Shown here one piece after another: positions 17,949-26,585 of a DNA stretch of 64,000 nucleotides (its first letter is position 1; each line of letters starts with the position of its first letter). The DNA is taken from positions 508,384 to 572,383 of the forward strand of contig NZ_KI911318.1 of assembly GCF_000513855.1 (NCBI RefSeq), read 5' to 3'. A program made the position numbers and the translations under genes. This DNA is from Desulfurococcus amylolyticus Z-533. Its GTDB lineage: Archaea > Thermoproteota > Thermoprotei_A > Sulfolobales > Desulfurococcaceae. The notes under the pieces are model-generated. The model did no database searches. It was not told the DNA's origin and was given only the letters and a program-made list of their open reading frames with translations.

Positions 17949-19247
17949 ATGGAGTATAAGAGTATCGCTGAGATAATGAGCAATGATAAAATTGGTTCAC
18001 ACGTCTGTATAAGGGGCTGGATATATAGGAGGAGTGTTGTAGGTGGTAAAGCATTTATCAGGGTAAGGGATTCATCCGGGGTAATACAGGTTGTAGTTGA
18101 TTCAGCCAGGCTTGGAGAAGCCCTTGTAGACGAGTTAAAGGATATAGGCTTGGAGGCGAGCGTTGTTGCTTGTGGAACTGTTAGAAGGGAGGAAAGAGCA
18201 CCCGGGGGATACGAGTTAGATGTCGACTTCTTTAAAATCATAGGCTATAGCCGGGACTTCCCGATAAAGGGTGGCGAAGGCATAGAATATCTCCTGGATA
18301 ACAGGCATTTATGGGTAAGGAGCCCAAGGTTCACGAAGATATTTAGGATAAAGCACACGATTCTTCAAGCCGGCAGAGAATACTTCACGAGGAATGGCTG
18401 GTGGGAAGTCAACCCGCCGATATTGACTGCATCAGCCTGTGAGGGCGGTGCAACGTTATTCCCCGTTGAATACTTTGAGTCTAAGGCCTACTTGAGTCAG
18501 AGCGCGCAATTATATCTGGAGGCACTTATCTATGTTCTCGAGAAAGTATGGAGTCTAACCCCGAGTTTTAGAGCCGAGAAGTCTAGGACTAGGAGGCATC
18601 TCGCCGAGTACTGGCACCTAGAGCCTGAGGCAGCATGGTACAGCATGGATGACATGATGAAGGTCGCGGAGGAGCTGGTATCGCATATTGTGACCAGGGT
18701 ACTTGAGGAAAGGAGGAGTGAGCTAGTAGACCTGGGTAGGGATATCGAGAAATTAAAGCCTGCAATGGAGACGCCCTACCCACGGATAAGGTATGATGAG
18801 GCGATAGAGATACTCCAGAAGAAAGGAGTTAATGTTAAATGGGGCGATGATCTAGGCGCGGATGAGGAGAGGATACTCACCATGGAGTTCGAGAAACCGT
18901 TCTTCGTGACACACTTCCCAAGGCAGATAAAAAGCTTCTATATGAAGGTTGATCCATCAAACCCCAATGTAGTACTCGGCTTCGACCTCTTAGCGTCTGA
19001 AGGATATGGTGAAATAATTGGTGGAGGCGAGCGTGAGGACAGGTATGATGTATTATACCAGAAGATCATAGAGCAAGGATTGAACCCAGAGGACTATAAA
19101 TGGTACCTGGATTTAAGGAAGTATGGAAGTGTGCCTCACAGCGGATTCGGATTAGGGGTAGAAAGAGTTACGATGTGGATTACTGGGCTGGATCACATAA
19201 GGGATACACTACCGTTCCCCAGGTTCAGGGGAAGAATCTACCCGTAG
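17949..19247 (+). CDS. asnS: Asparaginyl-tRNA synthetase
   Basis: This class IIb synthetase has about 432 residues. The N-terminal OB-fold anticodon-binding domain (about 15-110) begins HVCIRGWIYRRSVVGGKAFI. The catalytic domain shows CEGGATLFPVEYF and YLSQSAQLYLEAL, motif 2 in FRAEKSRTRRHLAEYWHLE and motif 3 in GFGLGVERVTMWITGL. The CEGGATLF loop is that of AsnRS rather than archaeal AspRS. It charges tRNA-Asn. The ATG at 17949 is preferred to the TTG two codons upstream. The endonuclease III gene follows nine bases later. Confidence 0.88.
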   Translation: MEYKSIAEIMSNDKIGSHVCIRGWIYRRSVVGGKAFIRVRDSSGVIQVVVDSARLGEALVDELKDIGLEASVVACGTVRREERAPGGYELDVDFFKIIGYSRDFPIKGGEGIEYLLDNRHLWVRSPRFTKIFRIKHTILQAGREYFTRNGWWEVNPPILTASACEGGATLFPVEYFESKAYLSQSAQLYLEALIYVLEKVWSLTPSFRAEKSRTRRHLAEYWHLEPEAAWYSMDDMMKVAEELVSHIVTRVLEERRSELVDLGRDIEKLKPAMETPYPRIRYDEAIEILQKKGVNVKWGDDLGADEERILTMEFEKPFFVTHFPRQIKSFYMKVDPSNPNVVLGFDLLASEGYGEIIGGGEREDRYDVLYQKIIEQGLNPEDYKWYLDLRKYGSVPHSGFGLGVERVTMWITGLDHIRDTLPFPRFRGRIYP

Positions 19248-19255
19248 GCTAAAGG

Positions 19256-19972
19256 GTGTATATATCGTTGGATACTAGGATCGGGGATGAGGTGCTGAAT
19301 AGGTTAAGGAAGGAGTATAAGCTGGATGCGGATGAATTCGTGGTATCTGAGAGATGTATTCAAAGCAACCGGTTGTTTGAGATAATCACGGCTGTGATTC
19401 TAAGCCAGAACACTAGCGATAGAAATGCATGCAGGGCGTTGCAGAAGCTCAGGGAGTTAACCGGTGGAGTCATCACGCCTGAGACAGTGCTTTTGCTACC
19501 GGTTGATAAACTAGAGGACGCCTTGAGACCAGCAGGTATGTATAGGAATAGGTCTAGGGTGATCAGGGAGCTCGCCTCCGTGTTTAACCAGGGTGGCTTC
19601 CAGGAGAGATTAATCAGCGAGGTGAGTAGGAGTAGTGTAGAGGAGGCACGGAGACTACTCATGGAGCTACCTGGTGTCGGCTGGAAAACAGCGGATGTCG
19701 TGTTATTAAGGTATTTCAGAAAACCCGTGTTCCCAGTTGACACGCATATAACCAGGATAACAATGCGGATGGGTTTCACCGGGTCAAAGAGCTATAAGCA
19801 TATATCGCGGTTCTGGATGGATAATACATCCCCCGGGAACTACCTGGATCTACACTTGTATCTTATAACACATGGTAGGAGAACATGCAGGGCGCGGAAA
19901 CCCCTTTGCAATAAATGCGTCTTGAGAGACATGTGCAAGTATGGGGTTGACACTGTCGATGACAAGAGGTAG
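19256..19972 (+). CDS. nth: Endonuclease III (HhH-GPD DNA glycosylase/AP lyase)
   Basis: The 238-residue frame has the Nth layout: ILSQNTSDRNACRAL, the helix-hairpin-helix with catalytic lysine LPGVGWKTADVVL, the catalytic Asp in VFPVDTHITRI, and a C-terminal iron-sulfur loop with cysteines spaced C-x6-C-x2-C-x5-C (CRARKPLCNKCVLRDMC). It removes oxidised pyrimidines and cleaves the resulting abasic site. The GTG at 19256 or the TTG at 19268 could be the start. It overlaps the following methyltransferase gene. Confidence 0.9.
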   Translation: MYISLDTRIGDEVLNRLRKEYKLDADEFVVSERCIQSNRLFEIITAVILSQNTSDRNACRALQKLRELTGGVITPETVLLLPVDKLEDALRPAGMYRNRSRVIRELASVFNQGGFQERLISEVSRSSVEEARRLLMELPGVGWKTADVVLLRYFRKPVFPVDTHITRITMRMGFTGSKSYKHISRFWMDNTSPGNYLDLHLYLITHGRRTCRARKPLCNKCVLRDMCKYGVDTVDDKR

Positions 19973-20819
19973 CTTACTAAAGGAATTAGCGAGAGAGATA
20001 CTTGGAGAGGGGGTTGCCGAGAAGGTCTGGAGAAGGGTTGAGTTCATAGGCGATCTCGCATTAATCAGGACACCGTTGAATATGAGCCCTGAGGAGTTAA
20101 AGCCGTTAGCCCTTGAGATTCTGAAGCGCTTTAACTTCGTTAAAAGCGTATGGGCAGCTATCCCAGGAGTAGAGGGGCCTTATAGGCTGAGGAAACATGT
20201 GTTGCTGGCGGGAGAGGACAGGAGTGAAACACTGTATAGGGAGCATGGCTGCGTCTTCAAGGTGGATATAAATAAGGTATATATATCTCCCAGCTTAAAC
20301 TACGAGCACTATAGGATCGCTAAACTAGTGGCTCCTGGTGAGACGGTTTTGAACATGTTTGCTGGTGCCGGGTTGTTCAGTATAATAATAGCTAGATACG
20401 CCAAGCCGAGGAAAGTATACAGTATAGATATAAATCCATACGCATACCACTACATGGTTGAAAACGTGAGGTTGAACCATGTGGAGGACGTGGTCGAACC
20501 CATCCTAGGCGATGCTGGTGAGGTAGTGAATTCAAGGCTCACTAATACAAGCGACAGGGTGTTAATGCCGTATCCTGAACTGGCCCTCGACTATCTCGAC
20601 AAGGCATTGATGGCGTTGAGGGATGGAAGAGGATGGATACACGTGTATCTACATGTTAAAACGGCGAAGGGGGAGCATTATTTAACCAAGGCTGAACAAC
20701 TAGTGGCTGAAAAACTTGCCTCACTCGGTGTGAGAAATTATGATATTTCAAGTAAGAGGAAGATAAGGAATGTAGGGCCACGTACTCATCAAGTAGTAGT
20801 GGATATTAAAATATTGTAG
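19941..20819 (+). CDS. Trm5-family tRNA (guanine37-N1)-methyltransferase
   Basis: The protein has up to 292 residues. The SAM-binding Rossmann domain begins at VLNMFAGAGLFSIIIA (motif I, about residue 135) with YSIDINPYAYHYMVENVRLN after it, which is typical of Trm5. The catalytic-loop region reads DRVLMPYPELALDYLDKA, a variant of the usual N-L/P-P motif. The N-terminal 100 residues would be the D1/D2 domains. It makes m1G37 or a wyosine precursor. It overlaps nth by 32 bases; an ATG at 19959 would shorten the overlap. The variant motif leaves the Trm5 subtype open. Confidence 0.75.
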   Translation: MGLTLSMTRGSLLKELAREILGEGVAEKVWRRVEFIGDLALIRTPLNMSPEELKPLALEILKRFNFVKSVWAAIPGVEGPYRLRKHVLLAGEDRSETLYREHGCVFKVDINKVYISPSLNYEHYRIAKLVAPGETVLNMFAGAGLFSIIIARYAKPRKVYSIDINPYAYHYMVENVRLNHVEDVVEPILGDAGEVVNSRLTNTSDRVLMPYPELALDYLDKALMALRDGRGWIHVYLHVKTAKGEHYLTKAEQLVAEKLASLGVRNYDISSKRKIRNVGPRTHQVVVDIKIL

Positions 20820-20852
20820 AGATTATAGAGATATCATAACCAGGTGTGTTTC

Positions 20853-22169
20853 ATGAGGGTGCTTAGAGTATTTTACGTGGCACTAGTAGTGGTTCTCCTA
20901 TGTTTACAATACGCAACCCCCCTTATCGTGCACGGGGAGATAACGCCTCGTGAGACATGCAGCATTCTCTACTTTATCAATGCTATAAAAGTCTATAACT
21001 CCCTGATCAACGATACCCTACTGCTTGAGACACCGCAGAATATCACGTTAAACACCGGTCTTCGTCAGGAATCCACCCCTATATACGTGTACAACCTTGG
21101 GTTCAATGAAACCCTGGGATCATATGTCTTCAATGTCTCAGCTGGTAATGGCTTCTTCGGCTTCTTCATCTCAAGGATTAAAGTGTGTTATAGTGATAAC
21201 TCAATGATACTCGGATACTATAGGCTTGCATTAAATAATCCAGGCTACAGCATAAGCAATCAAAGCATACCAGGCGACATCACCACGGAGTACGTGAAAA
21301 CACCATATAGTAGGGTTATAGAGGTCGTGGTGCCGGCTTTCGAGGATTGGTTTAAGAACAGGTATAATTCATCAGTGTACTCAGCAAGTAAGCTCGGGAT
21401 AGCGGTTAATGCCGCCTACTTTATATACACAGAGTACTTTACATATAATGCATCATCTCTCCCGAGGACTATTGATGAAGTAATCGAGTCCAGGCAAGGA
21501 GATTGCGATGACATGTCGCGTGTACTGGTTGAGCTACTCAGCCACTATAATATACCGGCTATAATAGGATACGGCTACGTGTATATCCCGGATTTAAAGC
21601 TTGAGACAAATCTTGGAAACGTCACATATTACTATGTGTACAACGGCCCCCACGCCTTTGTCCTAGCCTATATTCCAGGCCTTGGATGGGTTTCACTGGA
21701 TTTCCTCGCCAGCTCTCTACTTGAATACCCCTTTGTGTTCGAAGGATACACACGTGAAACAATTGTAAATGAGTCTGAGGTTCAGGAAGTAGTGGACTTC
21801 CATAAGAAAATATCAGCTACCCAGGTCTTCATCGTGGTTGATGAGGAGAAATACAGGAATATGTTTGGAGAATCGATCAGTAGTCTTCCTTCGAAAATAG
21901 AGAAATATATTGAGGGAGTATCCGGGGGGCCCGATGAAACCACCGTGTCCAGTTCCACTACAACTACTCGATCAGAGGCCCCTGCATCAACCACCACGGT
22001 AACGAGGAATAGTGAGCCAGGTATCAGAGGCCCCGGCTCCGCGTTAATAGCTATAATGCTATTGTCTGTGTTAGTTGTAGCCGCGGGGATAGCCCTGCTG
22101 GTTCGGAGAAGTACTACGTCTTCTTCTTTCTTCTCTCCTTCTCTCCTGTTTCAACCTCATATACCCTGA
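20853..22169 (+). CDS. Secreted transglutaminase-like protein with C-terminal anchor
   Basis: This protein of about 438 residues has an N-terminal signal peptide or helix (VFYVALVVVLLCLQYA), an extracellular region and a transglutaminase-like core. The catalytic triad is visible as Cys in QGDCDDMSR (about 217), His in GPHAFVLAY (about 266) and Asp in VSLDFLAS (about 282). A Ser/Thr-rich linker (about 365-395) precedes a C-terminal membrane helix (SALIAIMLLSVLVVAAGIAL), so it is anchored outside the cell. It is probably a protease or cross-linking enzyme; its substrate is unknown. Its last 56 bases overlap the convergent PhoH-KH gene. Confidence 0.8.
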   Translation: MRVLRVFYVALVVVLLCLQYATPLIVHGEITPRETCSILYFINAIKVYNSLINDTLLLETPQNITLNTGLRQESTPIYVYNLGFNETLGSYVFNVSAGNGFFGFFISRIKVCYSDNSMILGYYRLALNNPGYSISNQSIPGDITTEYVKTPYSRVIEVVVPAFEDWFKNRYNSSVYSASKLGIAVNAAYFIYTEYFTYNASSLPRTIDEVIESRQGDCDDMSRVLVELLSHYNIPAIIGYGYVYIPDLKLETNLGNVTYYYVYNGPHAFVLAYIPGLGWVSLDFLASSLLEYPFVFEGYTRETIVNESEVQEVVDFHKKISATQVFIVVDEEKYRNMFGESISSLPSKIEKYIEGVSGGPDETTVSSSTTTTRSEAPASTTTVTRNSEPGIRGPGSALIAIMLLSVLVVAAGIALLVRRSTTSSSFFSPSLLFQPHIP

Positions 22170-23268
22170 TTCCTACGCCGAGCAACCTCATCAATACCGC
22201 CTCGATGAATCTTATGTGCGAGCCCTTCTGACCCACGAAAGCGCCATATCCTTCGCTGGATACTTTAACAGCTAGGTTGGGGCCGGCGAAGTCTACATCT
22301 ATGATATGCTTATGTATCCAGCTTACTGGATGCATGGCCCGTATCAATGGCTTAAAGTCAAGTGTTAACTCTACGGCCCTCAGCTTGTAGCCGGTGTCTT
22401 TCTCTATCCCGGTAATTCTCTCACCGCCTTTACCAATGAGCCTGCTTATGTATCCTTCCTTGGTAATGATCAAGGCATCTGGCACACTATCCTCTGAGAT
22501 ATCGTGTTGCCTCTTAAGCTCAACGAATTCGACTACGGTCACTATGTCTGCATCTGGCGCCCTTATTCTTGCTGCTTCAAGTATCTGTTTCTCTGCTTCA
22601 CTGAGGGCCCTGGCTCTTACCCTGGACTCTAGTAGTAGTTTAATCCCTCTCCTAGCACCCGGCCTCACGATATCTTTTAATCCTAGATCTATCACTTTCG
22701 CTGAGTCCTCTCCGAGTAATAGCTCTCTAAGCGTGCCCGCAGAGTCTCTGCTACCAGTTGTCCTCTGGAACACTGGGTCTCCAGCTATTATTAGCCTACT
22801 GTTCCTACCTATCCTCATAACTATCTCGATAGCGCTTTCAACCGGTATGCTCTGCGCGTCATCGAGGAATATCACCGAGTCATCGAATGTCCTGCCGCGT
22901 AGATAATGTGAATCCGTTATAACAATCAATCCCTTATCCATTAACTCTTTGATGAGGCTCCACTCAGCTACACCGGATATTATATCCTGTATGTATGAAG
23001 ATGCCAGTTGATAATATAGATCGCCCAGGTCCGCTGTAGTAAGCTCCTTACCTGTAACAACATCTATGAGGGGACGTGATATTATGAACCTCTTATACCT
23101 ATTGTTCACCACCGAGTCTATGCCGTACAGTATACTTAGCAGGCTTTTACCCGATCCCGTAGGGCCGAATAAGCCTATTATCTCATACTTTTTATCGCTT
23201 AAAGCATTTATCACCTCTTCCTGACCCGGTGTCTGAGGGCTTATCTTACCAAATATATTAGTAGCCAT
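22114..23268 (-). CDS. PhoH-like ATPase with two KH RNA-binding domains
   Basis: This protein of about 384 residues has an N-terminal PhoH-type P-loop domain: GLFGPTGSGKSLL (Walker A, about 36), VIFLDDAQSI (Walker B, about 134) and RLIIAGDPVFQR (sensor). The C-terminal third holds two KH-like segments, each with a GxxG loop: SRLIGKGGERITG (about 275) and GAFVGQKGSHIRFI (about 345). The combination indicates an ATP-dependent RNA-binding protein, perhaps a helicase or RNA chaperone. I chose the ATG at 23268 because GGTGA precedes it; the frame opens at 23289. A TnpB right-end fragment lies just upstream. Confidence 0.8.
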   Translation of the reverse strand: MATNIFGKISPQTPGQEEVINALSDKKYEIIGLFGPTGSGKSLLSILYGIDSVVNNRYKRFIISRPLIDVVTGKELTTADLGDLYYQLASSYIQDIISGVAEWSLIKELMDKGLIVITDSHYLRGRTFDDSVIFLDDAQSIPVESAIEIVMRIGRNSRLIIAGDPVFQRTTGSRDSAGTLRELLLGEDSAKVIDLGLKDIVRPGARRGIKLLLESRVRARALSEAEKQILEAARIRAPDADIVTVVEFVELKRQHDISEDSVPDALIITKEGYISRLIGKGGERITGIEKDTGYKLRAVELTLDFKPLIRAMHPVSWIHKHIIDVDFAGPNLAVKVSSEGYGAFVGQKGSHIRFIEAVLMRLLGVGIRVYEVETGEKERRKKKT

Positions 23269-23322
23269 AACCTTCACCCTGTGTCCCATGATATAATGGT
23301 AAAAATATACCAGGGTTATTAA

Positions 23323-23363
23323 GGATCCGACCTCCTCTCCACCCTGAAGGACAGGGCCTTCTA
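23323..23363 (-). mobile_element. TnpB element right-end fragment (omegaRNA-like 3' end)
   Basis: On the minus strand this reads CCCTGTCCTTCAGGG (a hairpin with CCCTG/CAGGG arms), then TGGAGAGGAGGTCGGATCC. From memory, a short hairpin followed by GGAGGAGGTC is a recurring 3' end of archaeal TnpB elements. No tnpB coding sequence is left. It lies 55 bases upstream of the PhoH-KH start, between that gene's promoter and an AbrB-like remnant. Confidence 0.5.
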
Positions 23364-23369
23364 GTTATA

Positions 23370-23518
23370 ATGGGGAGTACTGTATATGTTTCCGAGACAA
23401 CGATCACCAAGTACGGGGAAGACGGGGTGGCGATATACTTGCCAAAAGAACACTAGGAGAAGCTGGGGAGGTACCATGGGGAAGGGTTAGGGTGCAGGTA
23501 GTGATAGAACCAGGATAG
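23370..23518 (+). pseudogene. Broken small AbrB-like gene
   Basis: An ATG at 23370 opens MGSTVYVSETTITKYG, continuing to VAIYLPKEH, then a TAG at 23454, EKLGRYHG, a one-base shift near 23481, and RVRVQVVIEPG ending at a TAG at 23516. With one codon change and one base restored it would encode about 48 residues, the right size for an AbrB-like DNA-binding or antitoxin protein. It aligns with the remnant at 15750-15835, with both defects in the same columns. It sits beside a TnpB right-end fragment. Confidence 0.55.
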
Positions 23519-23562
23519 CTATGTATAGCCTGTAGTAGCTAAAACGCCTGTAAACTTTTCAG

Positions 23563-24198
23563 TTAGTTAACAGACCGTAATAGAGTCTCCAGCTTTCCCC
23601 TGATATTTTCTTCTTTGATCACTGAGAAAGCCTCCACATGCCTAAGGGTTGAATCTATCTCCCTAGATAGCTCTTTCTTCGATACCCCGCTTATCTCGAG
23701 TGCTTTGGACAATAGATCCATATTAATGACGTCTGCCCATGAGAATAACAATGTGATGCCGTAGGTTATATATGGGTATAGTCTTAGAGACAATAGCTTT
23801 ACTATCAAATACTCCAGTTGTGGTATGTAGAATTCGAAGGCCTCATCCATGTATTTCACTGGGGATTCAACTATCTCGTGATCCAGGTTGTTTTTCTCGG
23901 CTTCAATCACCAGGAGAGGCATGGTCCTAGTTGAGACAGCAACAATCCTGTTTCCCACTAATTGCTCTCTTGCCTTCGAGTATTCCTCCTGTATGTTGAA
24001 GGACTCTAGTAGCATATATAATGCGTCATCAAGGCATGATGAGGATGCGAGGACCCTTATCTCTGATAAAGGATTTACTAAACCATATAGGCTTGTCGCC
24101 ACGTCATTTAAAAAGACAACAATGCATCTATCTCCAGCAAGCCTCCTTGATATCAGAGTTAAATTATTGAAAATGGTTAAAGGTATGTAGGGCTCCAA
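23563..24198 (-). CDS. Hypothetical protein, perhaps a degenerate nucleotidyltransferase-fold protein
   Basis: The protein has 211 residues. The N-terminal part (IVVFLNDVATSLYGL, then EIRVLASS) is reminiscent of the first half of minimal nucleotidyltransferases (G-A-x-A-L-x-G, then D-x-D), but the catalytic GS and D-x-D residues are absent. The C-terminal half is helical. It starts at a TTG immediately after the stop of pcn, so it is co-transcribed with PCNA. No function can be assigned. Confidence 0.55.
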   Translation of the reverse strand: MEPYIPLTIFNNLTLISRRLAGDRCIVVFLNDVATSLYGLVNPLSEIRVLASSSCLDDALYMLLESFNIQEEYSKAREQLVGNRIVAVSTRTMPLLVIEAEKNNLDHEIVESPVKYMDEAFEFYIPQLEYLIVKLLSLRLYPYITYGITLLFSWADVINMDLLSKALEISGVSKKELSREIDSTLRHVEAFSVIKEENIRGKLETLLRSVN

Positions 24199-24930
24199 CT
24201 ATACTGCCTCTATTGGTGCGGTTAGATACGATATCCTCCCGTTTCCTATCTTAAACTCCATTTTGAGAGGCATTTTACTAGCGAATTCCAGTGTAACCAC
24301 GTCTGAGACCTCTGTAATACTGAGGATCGTGGAGAGCTTTACGACGTCATAGATGGATTTAGACGGCTCCTTCACATCCATGGATAACAGAGCTGTTGAA
24401 CCAGCTGCGAACTTGACCTCGACCTTTCCAGAGCCCACTGCCCTGAAAACCATTAGATCATTTGATGGGGCATCTATCTCAATAAGGCTTCCCACGCTCT
24501 CAACATCTTCAAGGGCCTTCTTCACGTTTGATGAGACTAGTTGAGCTGATACCTTGAATTCCAGGTTGAATTCAGGTATCTCGGGTACTGAGACATCTAG
24601 GTTCCTGAACTTGAACCGTCTTTTCGCGACACTGCTGACAGTGAACTCTATGAACTCTCCATTTGACTCTATGATAAGGTTCTCGCCTTTCCTAAGGTGT
24701 TTTAGAACTTTTTTGATATTGCTGATTGAAACCCCCAGGATTTCCTCGCTATCTACAGTGTACTCGAGAAACATATCGGCTGGTAGGAAAACCTCGATGT
24801 AGGATGATTGATCAACGTCGAGTGCTTTAAGGGAGACACCGTTACTAGTAACTGTAAACGCGACTTCATCGGCTAGTTTTCCAACGGACTCGATTATTTT
24901 CCTGAATATTTTCGCTTCAGGTAAAACCAT
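24199..24930 (-). CDS. pcn: DNA polymerase sliding clamp (PCNA)
   Basis: This protein of about 243 residues is a standard archaeal PCNA: LKALDVDQSSYIEVFLP (first-domain signature), the interdomain segment near residues 115-130 and the C-terminal PLKMEFKIGNGRISYLTAP. Three PCNA subunits encircle DNA and tether polymerase, ligase and Fen1. The ATG at 24930 follows GGTGAG and is preferred to the ATG at 24939. Crenarchaea often have two or three PCNA genes; only one is in this window. Downstream is a hypothetical gene, upstream the UPF0201/UPF0200 pair. Confidence 0.95.
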   Translation of the reverse strand: MVLPEAKIFRKIIESVGKLADEVAFTVTSNGVSLKALDVDQSSYIEVFLPADMFLEYTVDSEEILGVSISNIKKVLKHLRKGENLIIESNGEFIEFTVSSVAKRRFKFRNLDVSVPEIPEFNLEFKVSAQLVSSNVKKALEDVESVGSLIEIDAPSNDLMVFRAVGSGKVEVKFAAGSTALLSMDVKEPSKSIYDVVKLSTILSITEVSDVVTLEFASKMPLKMEFKIGNGRISYLTAPIEAV

Positions 24931-24986
24931 CCTCACCATGTTATTCTCCCTATCAATAATACTAGTGTCTAGAATTATAAATGATT

Positions 24987-25379
24987 TTAAGTTGAGAAGT
25001 ATTTAACTACCTCCTCTAGCTCGTTCTCGTCTCCCTCAATGATGATTTTCACTGGTCCCAGTGGTGATTCTTTCTCACTATCTATTAGCGAGAGCTTCCC
25101 AGCGTATGCAGCCTGCTTATGTAGTAAAAGAGTTATTGAGGTAGTGGTCCTGTACTTGATAAGGTAGTTTTTCAGAGCTGGCTCAACCTGTTGAGTTTTT
25201 GCGAGGTTTTTCAATGGCTTCAACGATTCAATAGTGGGGGAGACCCCTTTAACCACCCTGTACTTGTTGCCTAGTTCCTGGATTATTATATCCCCGGCGA
25301 AGATGTTTTTCACAGCCTTCTTCACCTTCTCAGCGTCCTCGGTTGGCCTTACCTCGGCTTCAACTATTATTCTAACCAT
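24987..25379 (-). CDS. UPF0201 family protein (predicted RNA-binding)
   Basis: This 130-residue protein begins VRIIVEAEVRPTEDAEKVKK and contains LLLHKQAAYAGKLSLID and SPLGPVKIIIEG, which match the archaeal UPF0201 family (COG1325). Its biochemical role is not established; RNA binding has been proposed. Its start overlaps the end of the UPF0200 gene by eight bases, and the two families are usual neighbours in archaea. Confidence 0.85.
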   Translation of the reverse strand: MVRIIVEAEVRPTEDAEKVKKAVKNIFAGDIIIQELGNKYRVVKGVSPTIESLKPLKNLAKTQQVEPALKNYLIKYRTTTSITLLLHKQAAYAGKLSLIDSEKESPLGPVKIIIEGDENELEEVVKYFST

Positions 25380-25917
25380 GTTTCTCCACCACTTCCCTCA
25401 GTATTCTAACGGCTTCTTTTTTAGCATCCTCGATGCTTGACTCATTAACTATCATGTAGTCGGCTAGAGCTATCACGCTACCTACACCGAACTCCAACTC
25501 CGTCATATCACGCTTAAGGAACTCACTGTATGAAGCTGGATCCCCGGGCCTCTTCCTCTCCAGCAGCCTCTTGAACCTTGTCCTTGGTGAGGCATGTACT
25601 GCTATTATAATGACTTCGCCGTGCCTCCTGAATTCATTCACCTCGATAAGGCTTCTAACGCCATCTATAACTACGGCGCCCTCCTTCTCTCTTATCCTTT
25701 CAATTGTTTTAACAGCTATAATGTTGTCGCCGCGTTCTCTCCGTAGATCCCTTGACGTGGAGACCATGAGCTCCGGTGTGATAATGCCGTATCTTTTACT
25801 CGTCTCTTCCCTTACAACATCGCCCATGGTGTAGACAGGTAGGCCGAGGCCCCTTGCTACTTCAACAACCACGCTCTTACCGGATCCAGGCATCCCCACG
25901 ATTAGTATGAATAACAT
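25372..25917 (-). CDS. UPF0200 family P-loop nucleotide kinase
   Basis: This 181-residue protein has an N-terminal Walker A (LIVGMPGSGKSVVVEVA) and an adenylate-kinase-like layout: GDVVREE, VVIDGVRSLIEVNEFRRHG and a LID-like RTRFKRLLERKRPGDP. It belongs to UPF0200, related to dephospho-CoA and nucleoside monophosphate kinases. The substrate is uncertain; archaeal dephospho-CoA kinase activity has been assigned to another family (DUF359). It heads the UPF0200-UPF0201 pair and is divergent from thpR. Confidence 0.85.
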   Translation of the reverse strand: MLFILIVGMPGSGKSVVVEVARGLGLPVYTMGDVVREETSKRYGIITPELMVSTSRDLRRERGDNIIAVKTIERIREKEGAVVIDGVRSLIEVNEFRRHGEVIIIAVHASPRTRFKRLLERKRPGDPASYSEFLKRDMTELEFGVGSVIALADYMIVNESSIEDAKKEAVRILREVVEKHG

Positions 25918-25997
25918 GAATACTACACCAGCTGGTTTAGGATAGTTAATATATTTTGGAGGCGTTTTAATGTTTCATAGAGTTAGGGGTGGTGTCA

Positions 25998-26567
25998 TTG
26001 AGCGGTGAGATCATAAGGTGCTTCATAGCCATCGAGCTGAAGAATCAGGAGGTCCTGAGAAGACTCATCGAGGTAAGGGATAAGATAACTGCCACCGGGG
26101 TGGATCTAAAGCCTGTTGAAGACGAGAATATTCATTTAACCCTGAGATTCATTGGTGAAGTACCACGAAGCGTCGTTGACGAGGTGTGCGGCTTCATAAA
26201 CACGATCTCATACAAGGGGTTCAAAATACATGTTAAGAACATAGGGGGCTTTCCAAGTCTTGAGAAGCCAAGGGTGATCTGGGCTGGGGTTGAGGAAGGG
26301 AGTGATGAGTTATTGGAATTATACAGGATCGTGGAGGCTGGGTTAAGGAGGATCGGTATTAAACCTGAGAGGGAGGAGTTCACTCCACATATAACCCTAG
26401 CCAGGGTCAAGGGGTATAGGGGTATTGAGAAACTCGTGAAGACGCTTATGGAGCTAAGGGGGACGGACTTCGGGTATTCACCGGTGGAGGAGGTAATAGT
26501 TAAGAAAAGCGTCTTAACGCCGCGTGGACCAATATATAGCAATATATGCGTGAAAAAGCTTGCCTAG
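25998..26567 (+). CDS. thpR: RNA 2',3'-cyclic phosphodiesterase (LigT/ThpR)
   Basis: This protein of about 189 residues has the two H-x-T/S-x motifs of the 2H phosphoesterase superfamily: IHLTLRFIGE (about 41-50) and PHITLARVKG (about 131-140). It hydrolyses RNA 2',3'-cyclic phosphates and can act as a 2'-5' RNA ligase in vitro. The TTG at 25998 follows GGTG; the frame opens at 25989. The CCA-adding enzyme gene follows 18 bases later, so both probably work on tRNA ends. Confidence 0.92.
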   Translation: MSGEIIRCFIAIELKNQEVLRRLIEVRDKITATGVDLKPVEDENIHLTLRFIGEVPRSVVDEVCGFINTISYKGFKIHVKNIGGFPSLEKPRVIWAGVEEGSDELLELYRIVEAGLRRIGIKPEREEFTPHITLARVKGYRGIEKLVKTLMELRGTDFGYSPVEEVIVKKSVLTPRGPIYSNICVKKLA

Positions 26568-26585
26568 CAGTGGTGGATTATTGAA

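Noticed and set aside
25372..25917. Calling the UPF0200 kinase dephospho-CoA kinase to complete the CoA pathway
   Set aside because: The archaeal enzyme has been assigned to the DUF359 family; UPF0200 substrate specificity is not established.
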